Assembly: GCA_024640545.1 (NCBI GenBank)
Contig: JAHEEU010000007.1
Coordinates: 1-33,273, forward strand
DNA length: 33,273 nt
From: Geobacteraceae bacterium
GTDB taxonomy: Bacteria; Desulfobacterota; Desulfuromonadia; Desulfuromonadales; BM103
Direction of reading: 5' to 3'
The notes below the pieces were generated by a model. The model was not told where the DNA came from. It did no database searches and saw only the letters and a list, made by a program, of their open reading frames with translations. Every line of letters begins with the position of its first letter. Position 1 is the stretch's first letter. Positions 26,012-33,273 of the stretch are shown piece by piece. The position numbers and the translations under genes were made by a program.

Positions 26012-27742
26012 ATGCAACCGGTAGTCGAACGCGGCTGGGCGGCCCGCAGTGAATCAGCCGATTTTGCAGAGATCGACGACTTCTGTGCGCGTCTGCAACT
26101 GGCGCACCTGGTCGCCCGGCTGCTGATCGGCCGCGGCCATTCCATCGAGTCGGCACGCCAGTTGCTCGCTGCCCGGCTGGCCGACCTGCCAGACCCCTTC
26201 CTGCTCCCCGACATGGATAAAGCTGTCAGCCGTCTCCAGGCGGCACTTGTGAACGGCGAGAAGATCGCCGTCCACGGCGACTATGATGTCGACGGAATTA
26301 CCGGGACCGTGCTGCTCTTTGCCGGCCTGGCTGCGATGGGCGGGCGTGCGCCCGAGTACCATATCCCGCTGCGGCTGCGTGATGGCTACGGGCTCTCGGC
26401 TGAGGCCTTGCAAGCAGCTGCTGGTCGAGGCGTGGAGGTGGTCGTTTCCGTAGACTGCGGCGTTTCGGCCCACACCGAAGCTGTCCTGGCCGGAGAGCTC
26501 GGCATCGACCTGATCATCACGGATCATCACCAGCCGCCCGCAGTCCTGCCGGAAGCCCTGGCCGTCATCAACCCGCAACGCGCAGAGTCGCGCTTCCCGT
26601 TCCCGGACCTGGCCGGAGTCGGCGTGGCGTTCTTCCTGCTGGTCGCCCTGCGCAAGCGTTTGCGTGAAGCCGGCTGGTTCACTGACCGCGAGGAGCCTGA
26701 CCTGCGCCATTACCTGGATCTCGTGGCGCTCGGTACGATTGCCGACCTGGTCCCGCTGCGGGATATCAATCGCACCCTGACCCGACATGGCCTCGGCCTC
26801 CTGGAATCGGGCCGGCGCCCGGGCGTGCGGGCACTCAAACAGGTCGCTGGGGTCAAAACGGTCAATTGCGGGGTGGTTGGTTTTCAGTTGGCCCCGCGCC
26901 TGAATGCCGCGGGCCGCATGGAGGATGCCGGGCTTGGCGTCGCCCTGCTCCTCGAAGAGGACATGGTCAGCGCCCTGCGGGCGGCGCGCTACCTCGACCA
27001 ATGCAATCGCGAGCGCCAGGAGCTGGAGAAACGGACCTTGCGCGAAGCAGAGGCGGCTGTTGCGGGTCTTGCCGACGAGCATACCCATGCCATCGTCCTG
27101 GCTGGCGAAGGTTGGCATCCAGGCGTGATCGGTATCGTCGCCAGCCGCCTGGTCGAACGCTATTACCGCCCGACCGTGCTGATTGCCCTGGACGGCGAGA
27201 GCGGCAAGGGTTCGGCACGCTCAATCCGCGGCTATCACCTCTACCAGGGACTGCAGGCCTGCGCCCAGCATCTTACCTCCTTCGGTGGCCATGAGATGGC
27301 GGCCGGAATGTCCCTGGGCAAAGGCCAGCTGGCCGGCTTTTCCGCCGCCCTGGAGGCCCATGTCCGGGGTGAAATGTCCGCCGAAGACCTGCTGCCGAAG
27401 CTGCGCCACGATGGAGTCATGCTGCTCGAGGAACTTGATCTCGAAACCCTTCGCCAGTTGGAAGGGCTGGCCCCTTTCGGCATGGGCAACCCCGAGCCTT
27501 TGCTGGTCGTAGAAGGGGCCCGGGCCATGCAACTGCAGGTGGTCGGCGACAACCACCTGCGCTTTACCGCCTGCCAGGGCGCTTTCAGCCACCCGGCCAT
27601 CGCCTTTGGGATGCTCGACCGTCGTGAGGAATTCCGGGGCGAGATCGATTTGCTGGTTACCCCGCAGATCAATCTTTACCGTGGGCGCGAGTCGATTCAA
27701 CTCAGGATCAAGGATGTCAAACGCCACGAGCCCGCGACATGA
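26012..27742 (+). CDS. recJ: Single-stranded-DNA-specific exonuclease RecJ
   Basis: 576 residues from the ATG at 26012; a GTG at 25985 in frame is the alternative. It digests single-stranded DNA 5' to 3' in recombination and mismatch repair. DHH-family motifs are HGDYDVDGITGT (about 89-99), VVSVDCGVSAHTEA, ITDHHQPP (DHH 171-173) and LVALGTIADLVPL. The DHHA1 domain shows GWHPGVIGIVASRL, KGSARSIRGYHL and TSFGGHEMAAGMSL. An OB-fold near the C-terminus has LAPFGMGNPEP. It lies 243 bases after the previous terminator, in a gap where I see no other gene. Confidence 0.96.
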   Translation: MQPVVERGWAARSESADFAEIDDFCARLQLAHLVARLLIGRGHSIESARQLLAARLADLPDPFLLPDMDKAVSRLQAALVNGEKIAVHGDYDVDGITGTVLLFAGLAAMGGRAPEYHIPLRLRDGYGLSAEALQAAAGRGVEVVVSVDCGVSAHTEAVLAGELGIDLIITDHHQPPAVLPEALAVINPQRAESRFPFPDLAGVGVAFFLLVALRKRLREAGWFTDREEPDLRHYLDLVALGTIADLVPLRDINRTLTRHGLGLLESGRRPGVRALKQVAGVKTVNCGVVGFQLAPRLNAAGRMEDAGLGVALLLEEDMVSALRAARYLDQCNRERQELEKRTLREAEAAVAGLADEHTHAIVLAGEGWHPGVIGIVASRLVERYYRPTVLIALDGESGKGSARSIRGYHLYQGLQACAQHLTSFGGHEMAAGMSLGKGQLAGFSAALEAHVRGEMSAEDLLPKLRHDGVMLLEELDLETLRQLEGLAPFGMGNPEPLLVVEGARAMQLQVVGDNHLRFTACQGAFSHPAIAFGMLDRREEFRGEIDLLVTPQINLYRGRESIQLRIKDVKRHEPAT

Positions 27743-27849
27743 TCTGCCGGGTCCTGCCGCCTCTGCCGCAACCACGAGCCTTAACGGATGAACCGGTACC
27801 CCGCAGCAAAAGGTCTCGCGACTTTACTTCTTTTAGCCGGTTTTTTATC

Positions 27850-27858
27850 TGCTATGCT
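27850..27858 (+). promoter_or_regulatory. Possible extended -10 promoter of the GNAT/M20 pair
   Basis: TGCTATGCT has the TG of an extended -10 and a TATGCT box. No good -35 was found at the right distance. Confidence 0.3.
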
Positions 27859-27909
27859 CTTTAATGACAAAAGCTTTTTCAACCTTCAAATTTTACCTGT
27901 GAGTGTATT

Positions 27910-28416
27910 ATGACCAAGATCATTGAAGAAGAACTGCTCGAGATTCGCGAACTGACCATCGACGATCTCGCGGCGGTATTTCACCTGGGTGAACGCCTGT
28001 TCACCTCTGATTTTTCGCCCAGCATGTACCGCACCTGGGATGAATACGAGATTACCACCCTGTTCAATTCGGACAATGAACTCTGCCTGGTGGCGGAGCT
28101 CGACGGCGAGATCGTCGGGTTCGCGCTCGGCACCACGGTGGATAAGGTGAACTCGGCCTGGAAGTACGGCTACCTGGTCTGGATCGGCGTACGTCCCGGC
28201 CTGCAGAAGGGCGGGGCAGGGCACAAGCTGTTTGCCGAGCTGAGAAAGCGCATGGTCGAGCAGGGCGTCCGCATGATCGTCATCGATACCGATGCCGACA
28301 ACGAGGCGGGCATCAACTTTTTCAAGAAACAGGGCTTCGGCAATATCCAGAAGCATGTCTACATGACCCTCAACCTGTCCCGTCCGCGGCAGAGACGCAA
28401 GTCGAGCCGGTCATGA
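27910..28416 (+). CDS. GNAT family N-acetyltransferase
   Basis: 168 residues with one GNAT fold. The start ELLEIRELTIDDLAAVFHLGE is the usual first strand and helix. VAELDGEIVGFALGTT forms the central strands. The acetyl-CoA binding loop is IGVRPGLQKGGAGHKLFAEL, close to the RxxGxG/A pattern. It ends DTDADNEAGINFFKKQGF, typical for amine acetylation such as RimI-like or small-molecule enzymes. The substrate is unknown. Its stop overlaps the ATG of an M20 hydrolase by four bases, so the two are coupled. No strong ribosome site is visible before the ATG. Confidence 0.9.
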   Translation: MTKIIEEELLEIRELTIDDLAAVFHLGERLFTSDFSPSMYRTWDEYEITTLFNSDNELCLVAELDGEIVGFALGTTVDKVNSAWKYGYLVWIGVRPGLQKGGAGHKLFAELRKRMVEQGVRMIVIDTDADNEAGINFFKKQGFGNIQKHVYMTLNLSRPRQRRKSSRS

Positions 28417-29534
28417 CCGAGCGCCTTGAAAAGGTCTGGGCCGCAATCGACCCGCAGCGCCTGCGTCGCACCCTCATGGAGATGATTGACATCTACTCGC
28501 CCTCCGGCAAGGAGGAGGATGTCCAGCTTTACCTCGAAGAGCGCCTGGCCGCAGCCGGAATCCCGGTCCACCGCCAGGTGGTCGAGGAAGAACGTTACAA
28601 CCTGGTGGCGACCATGGGCCGGGGGGAGCCGGAGCTCTACCTGGTTGGCCATGTCGACACCGTGACAGCCTGGGACATCGAGGAATACGCCGCGGTCGAG
28701 GAGTGGGGAGTGGTGCGCGGCCTCGGCAGCGCCGATATGAAGGGTGGCTGCGCGGCGATGGTCGAGGCCTGGCTGGCGCTGGCGACTTTGCCCGAAGATC
28801 AGCGCCCGGCACTCGGCCTGCTGCTGGTCGTCGGCGAGGAGGAGAACGGTGACGGCAGCGTGCGCTTCCTGCAGGAGAGCTGCCCGGCATGGGTGGTGAT
28901 CGGTGAGCCGACCTCGCTGCTGCCGGCATTCAGCCACTTCGGCTATATGGAAATCGCCCTGGTTACCCAGGGGCGGCGCACCCACTCCTCCCTGCCGGAA
29001 CTGGGCCACAATGCCATCGAATCGATGCTGCGGGTGCTGCTGCAGATGGAGCGCTCCTCCCTGTTCGACCAGGAGACCTCACAGCTGGTCTACTCGATTC
29101 GCGAGATGAGCTCTTCACGGGCCGGCTTCGTGGTCCCCGATCGTTGCGAGACCTTGATTGACCTGCACCTCTCGCCGAGCGTCAACCCGGCCCAGGTCCG
29201 CAGCGAGCTCGAAAACATCCTCGAGCAGGCGCGACGCACCATCAAGGGACTCGATCTCGAAGCCGCTTTCGATTTCGAGGCCGGCGGCTACCAGCTGGAC
29301 CTGGACAACCGGTTGCTGGCAATTCTCGAAGATGTCTGCCCGCGGCTCAACCTGCCGCTGGAGTTCGTGCCCTTCCGCTCCCACTCCGATGGCAACCTCT
29401 TTTTCCAGGCCGGCAGCAGGCCCCTCATCCTCGGCCCCGGTTCGCTGGAGACGGCGCACACGGCCGAAGAACAGACCAGCCTCGCCGAGGTCGAGGCGGC
29501 GGCGCGCATCTACGCGGCGCTGGCGCTCGGCTGA
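28413..29534 (+). CDS. M20 family metallohydrolase (ArgE/DapE/CPG2 type)
   Basis: 373 residues. Zinc and catalytic residues follow the M20 order: His and Asp in LVGHVDTV, bridging Asp in GLGSADMKGGCAAM, the catalytic Glu pair in VVGEEENGDGS, a ligand in GEPT, and His in PFRSHSDGNLF (standing in place of the usual HTxxE region). A lid/dimerisation domain begins at HFGYMEIALVTQGRRTHSS. These enzymes remove acyl or amino-acid groups from small amides. Coupling to an acetyltransferase suggests a pathway using an N-acetyl or similar blocked intermediate, but which one cannot be told. Confidence 0.9.
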   Translation: MTERLEKVWAAIDPQRLRRTLMEMIDIYSPSGKEEDVQLYLEERLAAAGIPVHRQVVEEERYNLVATMGRGEPELYLVGHVDTVTAWDIEEYAAVEEWGVVRGLGSADMKGGCAAMVEAWLALATLPEDQRPALGLLLVVGEEENGDGSVRFLQESCPAWVVIGEPTSLLPAFSHFGYMEIALVTQGRRTHSSLPELGHNAIESMLRVLLQMERSSLFDQETSQLVYSIREMSSSRAGFVVPDRCETLIDLHLSPSVNPAQVRSELENILEQARRTIKGLDLEAAFDFEAGGYQLDLDNRLLAILEDVCPRLNLPLEFVPFRSHSDGNLFFQAGSRPLILGPGSLETAHTAEEQTSLAEVEAAARIYAALALG

Positions 29535-29552
29535 CCTGCAGCATCGCAGCAT

Positions 29553-29587
29553 CAAAAAAAACGGGGACAGAATTGACCTCTGTCCCC
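29553..29587 (-). terminator. Terminator of the aminotransferase gene, built from a GGGGACAGA palindrome
   Basis: GGGGACAGA (29563-29571) pairs perfectly with TCTGTCCCC (29579-29587). On the minus strand the stem is followed by G and eight T (29554-29561). The arms share the GGGACAG core of the REP-like elements. Confidence 0.85.
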
Positions 29588-29614
29588 GTGTCCTGCGATG
29601 CAGTCTCGACACCG

Positions 29615-29642
29615 GGGACAGGCACCTTCGGAGCCAGTCCCC
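29615..29642. repeat. REP-like palindrome, type B
   Basis: GGGACAGGC and GCCAGTCCC arms around ACCTTCGGA, matching the copy at 8450-8477 at 25 of 28 positions and in the same orientation. Confidence 0.75.
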
Positions 29643-29679
29643 AGCCTCCAGCCTCCAGCCTCCAGCTTACAGCTTACAG
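29641..29679. repeat. 7-base tandem repeat running into the aminotransferase stop codon
   Basis: Units read CCAGCCT three times, then CCAGCTT and ACAGCTT, and a final ACAGC. On the coding (minus) strand this is GCTGTAA then GCTGGAG-type units, and the gene's own TAA is part of the first unit. Confidence 0.8.
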
Positions 29680-30861
29680 CCCGACATCCTTGGCCAGCTT
29701 CTCCCAGGCCGGCAGGCTGCGCTCGATGATTCCTGTCTCCACGCAATAGGCGATCCGGAAATAACCGGGGGCGCCGAAGCCGGCACCCGGAACGAGCAGG
29801 ATGTTGTGTTTTTGCGCCTGGCGTACGAATTCGACGTCATCGGCCAATGGTGATTTCGGGAAGAGGTAAAAGCCGCCGCCCGGTTTGACCATGGAGAACC
29901 CGAGCCTGGTGAGGTGTTTGTAGAGAATGTCGCGTTTCGTCTGGTACTCGCCGACATCGACACTCTCGCCCTGCAGGACGGCCACCAGGCGCTGCATCAA
30001 AGCCGGAGCGTTGACGAAGCCGAGCACCCGGTTGCAGAAGATGGCTCCTTCCATGAACAGCTTGGCGTCGTCCATGGCCGGGTTGGCGGCCAGGTAGCCG
30101 ATGCGCTCGCCCGGCAAGGCGAGGTCCTTGGAGTGGGAGGTCACCAGGATGGCGTTGCGGATGTACTTGAACACCGGCGGCACGCTGTTGCCGTCAAAGG
30201 CCAGACGCGCGTAGGGTTCGTCGGAGATCACGTAGATGCTCCGGCCGAGTTCCGCCTGCTTGCGCTCCAGCATATGCCCCAGCGCGGCGAGGGTCTCGGC
30301 ACTGTAGACGGCGCCGGTCGGGTTGTTCGGCGAATTGATGATCAGGGCCCGGGTGTTGTCGTTGATCGTGGCGGCAATGGCATCGATGTCCGGCTGGAAG
30401 GTCTCCGGGTCGGTCCAGACTTCGGTGGTGACGCCGCCGTGATTGTCGACGTAGAATTTGTACTCGACGAAAAACGGCGTCAGGATAATAACTTCCTCGC
30501 CGGGATTGAGCATTGTCTTCAGGGAGACATTGAGGGCCCCGCCGGCGCCGCAGGTCATGACCACGTGGCTCGATTTGACCGGCAGCCCCGAGTGTGCGGC
30601 AATCCTTCCGGCTATGGCGGCCCGGGTCTCTTCGTACCCGGCATTGTTCATGTAGCGATGCATGCCGGTGTAAGGATGCTCGGCGATGCGCAGCAATTCT
30701 CGATGAAAAGCCTTCGGCGGCTCCATGGAGGGATTGCCGAGAGTGAAGTCGAAGACATTTTCTGCGCCGTATTCGGCGATCAGGGCGGCGCCTTCCTCGA
30801 ACATGCGGCGAATCCAGGAAGAGCGTTCAATAGCACTGCGGACCTTGATGGCGACGGTCAT
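29674..30861 (-). CDS. Class I/II pyridoxal-phosphate aminotransferase
   Basis: 395 residues from the ATG at 30861, with AAGGAG six to seven bases upstream; the frame is open 52 codons further but that part is not protein-like. Fold type I signatures are VFDFTLGNPSMEPP, MTCGAGGALNVSLK, INSPNNPTGAVYS, ISDEPYARL (PLP-pyridine Asp about 214) and the PLP-lysine in TSHSKDLALPGERIGYLA (Lys about 245). The C-terminal GGGFYLFPKSP and PGAGFGAPGYFRIAYC include the Arg that binds the substrate carboxylate. It is divergent from pheA-tyrA, so phenylpyruvate and hydroxyphenylpyruvate are possible substrates; Asp or Ala specificity cannot be excluded. Confidence 0.92.
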   Translation of the reverse strand: MTVAIKVRSAIERSSWIRRMFEEGAALIAEYGAENVFDFTLGNPSMEPPKAFHRELLRIAEHPYTGMHRYMNNAGYEETRAAIAGRIAAHSGLPVKSSHVVMTCGAGGALNVSLKTMLNPGEEVIILTPFFVEYKFYVDNHGGVTTEVWTDPETFQPDIDAIAATINDNTRALIINSPNNPTGAVYSAETLAALGHMLERKQAELGRSIYVISDEPYARLAFDGNSVPPVFKYIRNAILVTSHSKDLALPGERIGYLAANPAMDDAKLFMEGAIFCNRVLGFVNAPALMQRLVAVLQGESVDVGEYQTKRDILYKHLTRLGFSMVKPGGGFYLFPKSPLADDVEFVRQAQKHNILLVPGAGFGAPGYFRIAYCVETGIIERSLPAWEKLAKDVGL

Positions 30862-31098
30862 GTTTGACTCCTTCAGTTGGACAGTTCTAGACGTCTGGTA
30901 AACTACCGAAAACTTGCCACAGGCTTCAATGCACGCTTGGGACCGGCTGAATTCAACCTGATAATCCTTATGGGTCCTGATGGCTTTTGGCCCGAGGTCC
31001 TGCTGTTCGGAAGCCATGGCACATGGGCTGTAAAATCCGAGTTGCGAGTTTAGCCGGTCGGCGGTTGCCGGTCAAGGGATGTTGACGGGGGCGGCCGC

Positions 31099-31127
31099 TT
31101 GCTTTTTCACGACTCATGGGATAAATT
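31099..31127 (+). promoter_or_regulatory. Weak candidate promoter of pheA-tyrA
   Basis: TTGCTT (31099-31104) and TAAATT (31122-31127) are 17 bases apart. No attenuator-like leader peptide was seen in the short space before pheA. Confidence 0.3.
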
Positions 31128-31160
31128 CACACTTTCAAAATTGCCGGAAAGGACAGCCCC

Positions 31161-32234
31161 GTGGACGAAAATCACCTGCAGCAGCTGCGCCAGCAGATCG
31201 ATGCTCTCGATGACCAGATTCTCGACATGCTCAACCGCCGTGCCGAAGTCGTGGTTGCGGTCGGCAAAGCCAAGCAGGAGAGTCGTGGCGAATACTATGT
31301 GCCGAGCCGCGAGAAGGCCATTTTCGACCGCCTGACCGCCAGGAACAGCGGCCCCTTTCCTGACGATGGGATCAGGCGCGTTTTCCGGGAAATCATCTCG
31401 GCGTCGTTGTCCCTTGAGCAGCCTCTCAAGGTGGCTTTTCTCGGGCCCCAGGCGACCTATACCCACGTGGCCGCCATGCAGCAGTTCGGCCTCTCCGCCC
31501 AGCTCGTCCCCCTGAAAAGCATCTCGTCGATCTTCGATGAAGTCAGCCGCGGCCGGGCCAGTTACGGTGTGGTCCCGGTGGAAAATTCCAACGAAGGGGT
31601 GGTCTCCCACACCCTCGACATGTTCATGTCGTCGGACCTCAAGGTGATTGCCGAGATCCTTCTACCGATTTCCCATGACCTGCTGAATCTCTCCGGGCAG
31701 GTGGCCGACATCCGCAAGGTCATCTCCCACCCCCAGGCGATCGGCCAATGCCGTGGCTGGCTGGAGGAGAACCTGCCCGACATTCCGCTGGTCGATGCCG
31801 CGAGTACCGCATCCGCCGCCCAGCAGGCGGCGGAAGATGCCAGCGTCGCCGCGATTGCCAGTGAATCGGCCGCCTCGCTGTACGGCCTGCGGGTGGTCAA
31901 GCACAAAATCGAGGACAACCCCAACAACTTCACGCGCTTCCTGATCATCGGCAGGGAAATGCAGGGTCCGAGCGGCAATGACAAGACGTCGATCATGTTC
32001 AGCGTCAAGGACCAGGCCGGCATCCTCTATCATATGCTGGAGCCCTTCAGCAAACGCAATATCAACCTGGCCAAGATCGAGAGCCGGCCGACCAAGGGCA
32101 AGGCCTGGGAATATATCTTCTTCCTCGACATGGTCGGGCATGTCCAGGATAAGAACATCGCCGAAGCGGTCGAGGAGCTGCGTTCCCATTGCCAGTTCCT
32201 CAAGGTTCTCGGAGCCTATCCGAGGGCCAGGTAG
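31161..32234 (+). CDS. pheA: Bifunctional chorismate mutase / prephenate dehydratase
   Basis: 357 residues, the standard P-protein. The AroQ chorismate mutase domain (about 1-88) has LRQQIDALDDQILDMLNRRA and the Lys-rich second helix. The prephenate dehydratase domain (about 89-275) shows VAFLGPQATYTHVAA, GVVPVENSNEGVVSHTLD and the catalytic TRF (258-260, in NNFTRFLIIG). The ACT domain (about 285-350) has GILYHMLEPFSKRNINLAKI and ESRPTKGKAWEYIFFLD, the Phe feedback site. It converts chorismate to phenylpyruvate. The start is a GTG with AAAGGA seven bases upstream. It is followed by tyrA after 39 bases. Confidence 0.97.
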   Translation: MDENHLQQLRQQIDALDDQILDMLNRRAEVVVAVGKAKQESRGEYYVPSREKAIFDRLTARNSGPFPDDGIRRVFREIISASLSLEQPLKVAFLGPQATYTHVAAMQQFGLSAQLVPLKSISSIFDEVSRGRASYGVVPVENSNEGVVSHTLDMFMSSDLKVIAEILLPISHDLLNLSGQVADIRKVISHPQAIGQCRGWLEENLPDIPLVDAASTASAAQQAAEDASVAAIASESAASLYGLRVVKHKIEDNPNNFTRFLIIGREMQGPSGNDKTSIMFSVKDQAGILYHMLEPFSKRNINLAKIESRPTKGKAWEYIFFLDMVGHVQDKNIAEAVEELRSHCQFLKVLGAYPRAR

Positions 32235-32237
32235 AAA

Positions 32238-32261
32238 ACGGGACGGGGGACGAGAGACGCG
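32238..32261. repeat. GGGACG-type repeat between pheA and tyrA
   Basis: Degenerate tandem units ACGGGACGG, GGGACGAG and AGACGCG begin three bases after the pheA stop. It belongs with the sequences at 20941-20971 and 33227-33252. Confidence 0.5.
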
Positions 32262-32273
32262 TAAAACCATTTA

Positions 32274-33155
32274 ATGAGCCTGGAGACCATGACGGATTTC
32301 TATATCGACAAACTGGCGGTGGTCGGGGTCGGCCTGATCGGCGGCTCCCTGGCCCTGGCCCTGAAAGAGGCCGGTGCGGTGGGCCACGTGGTCGGCATCG
32401 GCCGCGGCCTGCCGAACCTGGAAACGGCAAAACGGCTGGGCGTGGTGGACAGCTTCACCCGGGACCTGGCTGAAGGTGTCGCCGACGCCGACGTGATCTT
32501 CCTGGCCACCCCGGTGCTGTCGCTGGGCGGCGTGGCCGCGCAGGCCATGCCGCATCTCAAGGCCGGGGCGATCCTCACCGATGGCGGCAGCGTCAAGCAG
32601 GCGGTGATCGACGCCATCGAACCGCACCTGCGCGATGACGTCCAGTTCGTCCCCGGGCATCCGATCGCCGGCACCGAGAACAGCGGGGCGGAGGCGGCTT
32701 TCGCCTCGCTCTATTGCGACCGGCGCTGCATCCTGACGCCCACGGCGCGGACTTCCGCGGCGGCTCTGGAACAGGTGCGCCGCATGTGGCAGGTCGTCGG
32801 CAGCCAGGTCGTGGTCATGGATGTCGACAAGCACGACCGGGTCCTCGCGGCGATCAGCCATCTGCCGCACATGGTGGCCTATGCCCTGGTCAACGCTGTC
32901 GGTGCCTACGATCGCTACGATGAGAACATCCTCGCCTACTCGGCCGGCGGGTTTCGCGATTTTACCCGTATCGCTTCCTCGGACCCGACCATGTGGCGGG
33001 ATATTGCCCTGACCAACCGCGAGGCGTTGATCGAAATGATGGGGCAGTTCGAAACCTTCTTTGCCGAGCTCAAGGAGGATGTTGCCCTGGGTTCTAATGA
33101 GCGTCTCTACGAATTCTTCCGGCGCTCCAAGGAGAGCCGTGACGAGATCCTCTAG
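32274..33155 (+). CDS. tyrA: Prephenate dehydrogenase
   Basis: 293 residues. The NAD-binding loop is VGVGLIGGSLALAL (17-30). The active-site His129 lies in PGHPIAGTENSGAEAAF and the conserved His of the helical domain in AISHLPHMVAYALV. GGFRDFTRIASSDPTMWRDI completes the family signature. It makes 4-hydroxyphenylpyruvate for tyrosine. There is no fused chorismate mutase or ACT domain, so feedback control probably rests elsewhere. The ATG at 32274 has no ribosome site. The ATG at 32289 has GGAG only three bases before it, so the start is uncertain by five residues. Confidence 0.95.
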   Translation: MSLETMTDFYIDKLAVVGVGLIGGSLALALKEAGAVGHVVGIGRGLPNLETAKRLGVVDSFTRDLAEGVADADVIFLATPVLSLGGVAAQAMPHLKAGAILTDGGSVKQAVIDAIEPHLRDDVQFVPGHPIAGTENSGAEAAFASLYCDRRCILTPTARTSAAALEQVRRMWQVVGSQVVVMDVDKHDRVLAAISHLPHMVAYALVNAVGAYDRYDENILAYSAGGFRDFTRIASSDPTMWRDIALTNREALIEMMGQFETFFAELKEDVALGSNERLYEFFRRSKESRDEIL

Positions 33156-33165
33156 GGCCTGCACA

Positions 33166-33209
33166 GGGACTGCCCCCGATAGGGACTGTCCCCGCATGGG
33201 GACTGTCCC
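33166..33209. repeat. REP-like palindromes, type A, inverted copy plus a partial unit
   Basis: A partial unit GGGACTGCCCCC (33166-33177) precedes GGGACTGTCCCC, GCAT and GGGGACTGTCCC (33182-33209). The latter is the reverse complement of the element at 8368-8395 with one mismatch in 28. Confidence 0.78.
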
Positions 33210-33226
33210 TTGGTACTGCAGGAAGA

Positions 33227-33252
33227 GCGCGGGACGAGGGACGCGGGACGCG
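33227..33252. repeat. GGGACGCG-type tandem repeat
   Basis: Three consecutive units of GCGGGACGAG/GGGACGCG type, 18 bases after the REP-like copies downstream of tyrA. Related to 20941-20971 and 32238-32261. Confidence 0.6.
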
Positions 33253-33273
33253 AAAAATCAAAGTCGATTTTCA

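Noticed and set aside
30862-31017. 52-codon N-terminal extension of the aminotransferase
   Set aside because: The ATG at 30861 has AAGGAG in place and gives the family's usual start; the extension is not protein-like.

Overview
The window looks like chromosome from a Gram-negative member of the Desulfuromonadales/Geobacterales group. This is inferred from gene style: a secDF-yajC operon preceded by queA-tgt, a periplasmic c-type heme site in a signalling protein, type IV pilin, abundant GGDEF/HD-GYP signalling, GC-rich coding sequence and short GGGAC-type intergenic repeats. No rRNA, tRNA, integrase, IS element or CRISPR array was found. Most of the window is ordinary core genome.

Layout. 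1-3740 is mostly minus strand: the 5' part of a type IV pilin gene with a candidate sigma-54 promoter, a 630-base non-coding stretch, two small Cys-rich proteins, a helical-repeat protein and a tRNA-guanine transglycosylase (TGT). Divergent from that TGT is a solitary Cas6-like RAMP protein (3844-4803), followed by a zinc-ribbon protein and a membrane GGDEF protein (5221-6195). 6250-10445 (minus) holds an AMMECR1 protein, an Old Yellow Enzyme-type flavoprotein and typA. 10675-17134 (plus) holds a TPR lipoprotein, a PH-domain membrane protein, miaB, an M42 aminopeptidase, rplM-rpsI and argC. A minus-strand HD-GYP sensor with a heme c motif follows (17360-19399). 19678-25722 (plus) is a DUF2065 gene, queA, a second tgt, yajC, secD, secF and a membrane-anchored TPR protein. 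recJ, a GNAT/M20 gene pair, a minus-strand aminotransferase and the pheA-tyrA pair complete the window.

How the genes work together. queA and the two tgt genes belong to queuosine modification of tRNA, and miaB also modifies tRNA. yajC-secD-secF form the Sec accessory complex. pheA and tyrA make the keto acids for Phe and Tyr, and the divergent aminotransferase could supply the last step. The GGDEF and HD-GYP proteins make and break cyclic dinucleotides.

Points of most interest: (1) the GGDEF protein has Ser where canonical diguanylate cyclases have the guanine-contacting Asp, the hallmark of Hypr cyclic AMP-GMP synthases known from Geobacter; (2) the HD-GYP protein carries a periplasmic CxxCH heme-attachment motif; (3) an orphan Cas6-like protein stands without cas genes or array; (4) there are two clearly different TGT paralogs, one beside that Cas6-like gene; (5) a BepA-like lipoprotein has lost the HExxH site; (6) several families of short palindromic or tandem repeats occur between genes, one of which appears to serve as a terminator.
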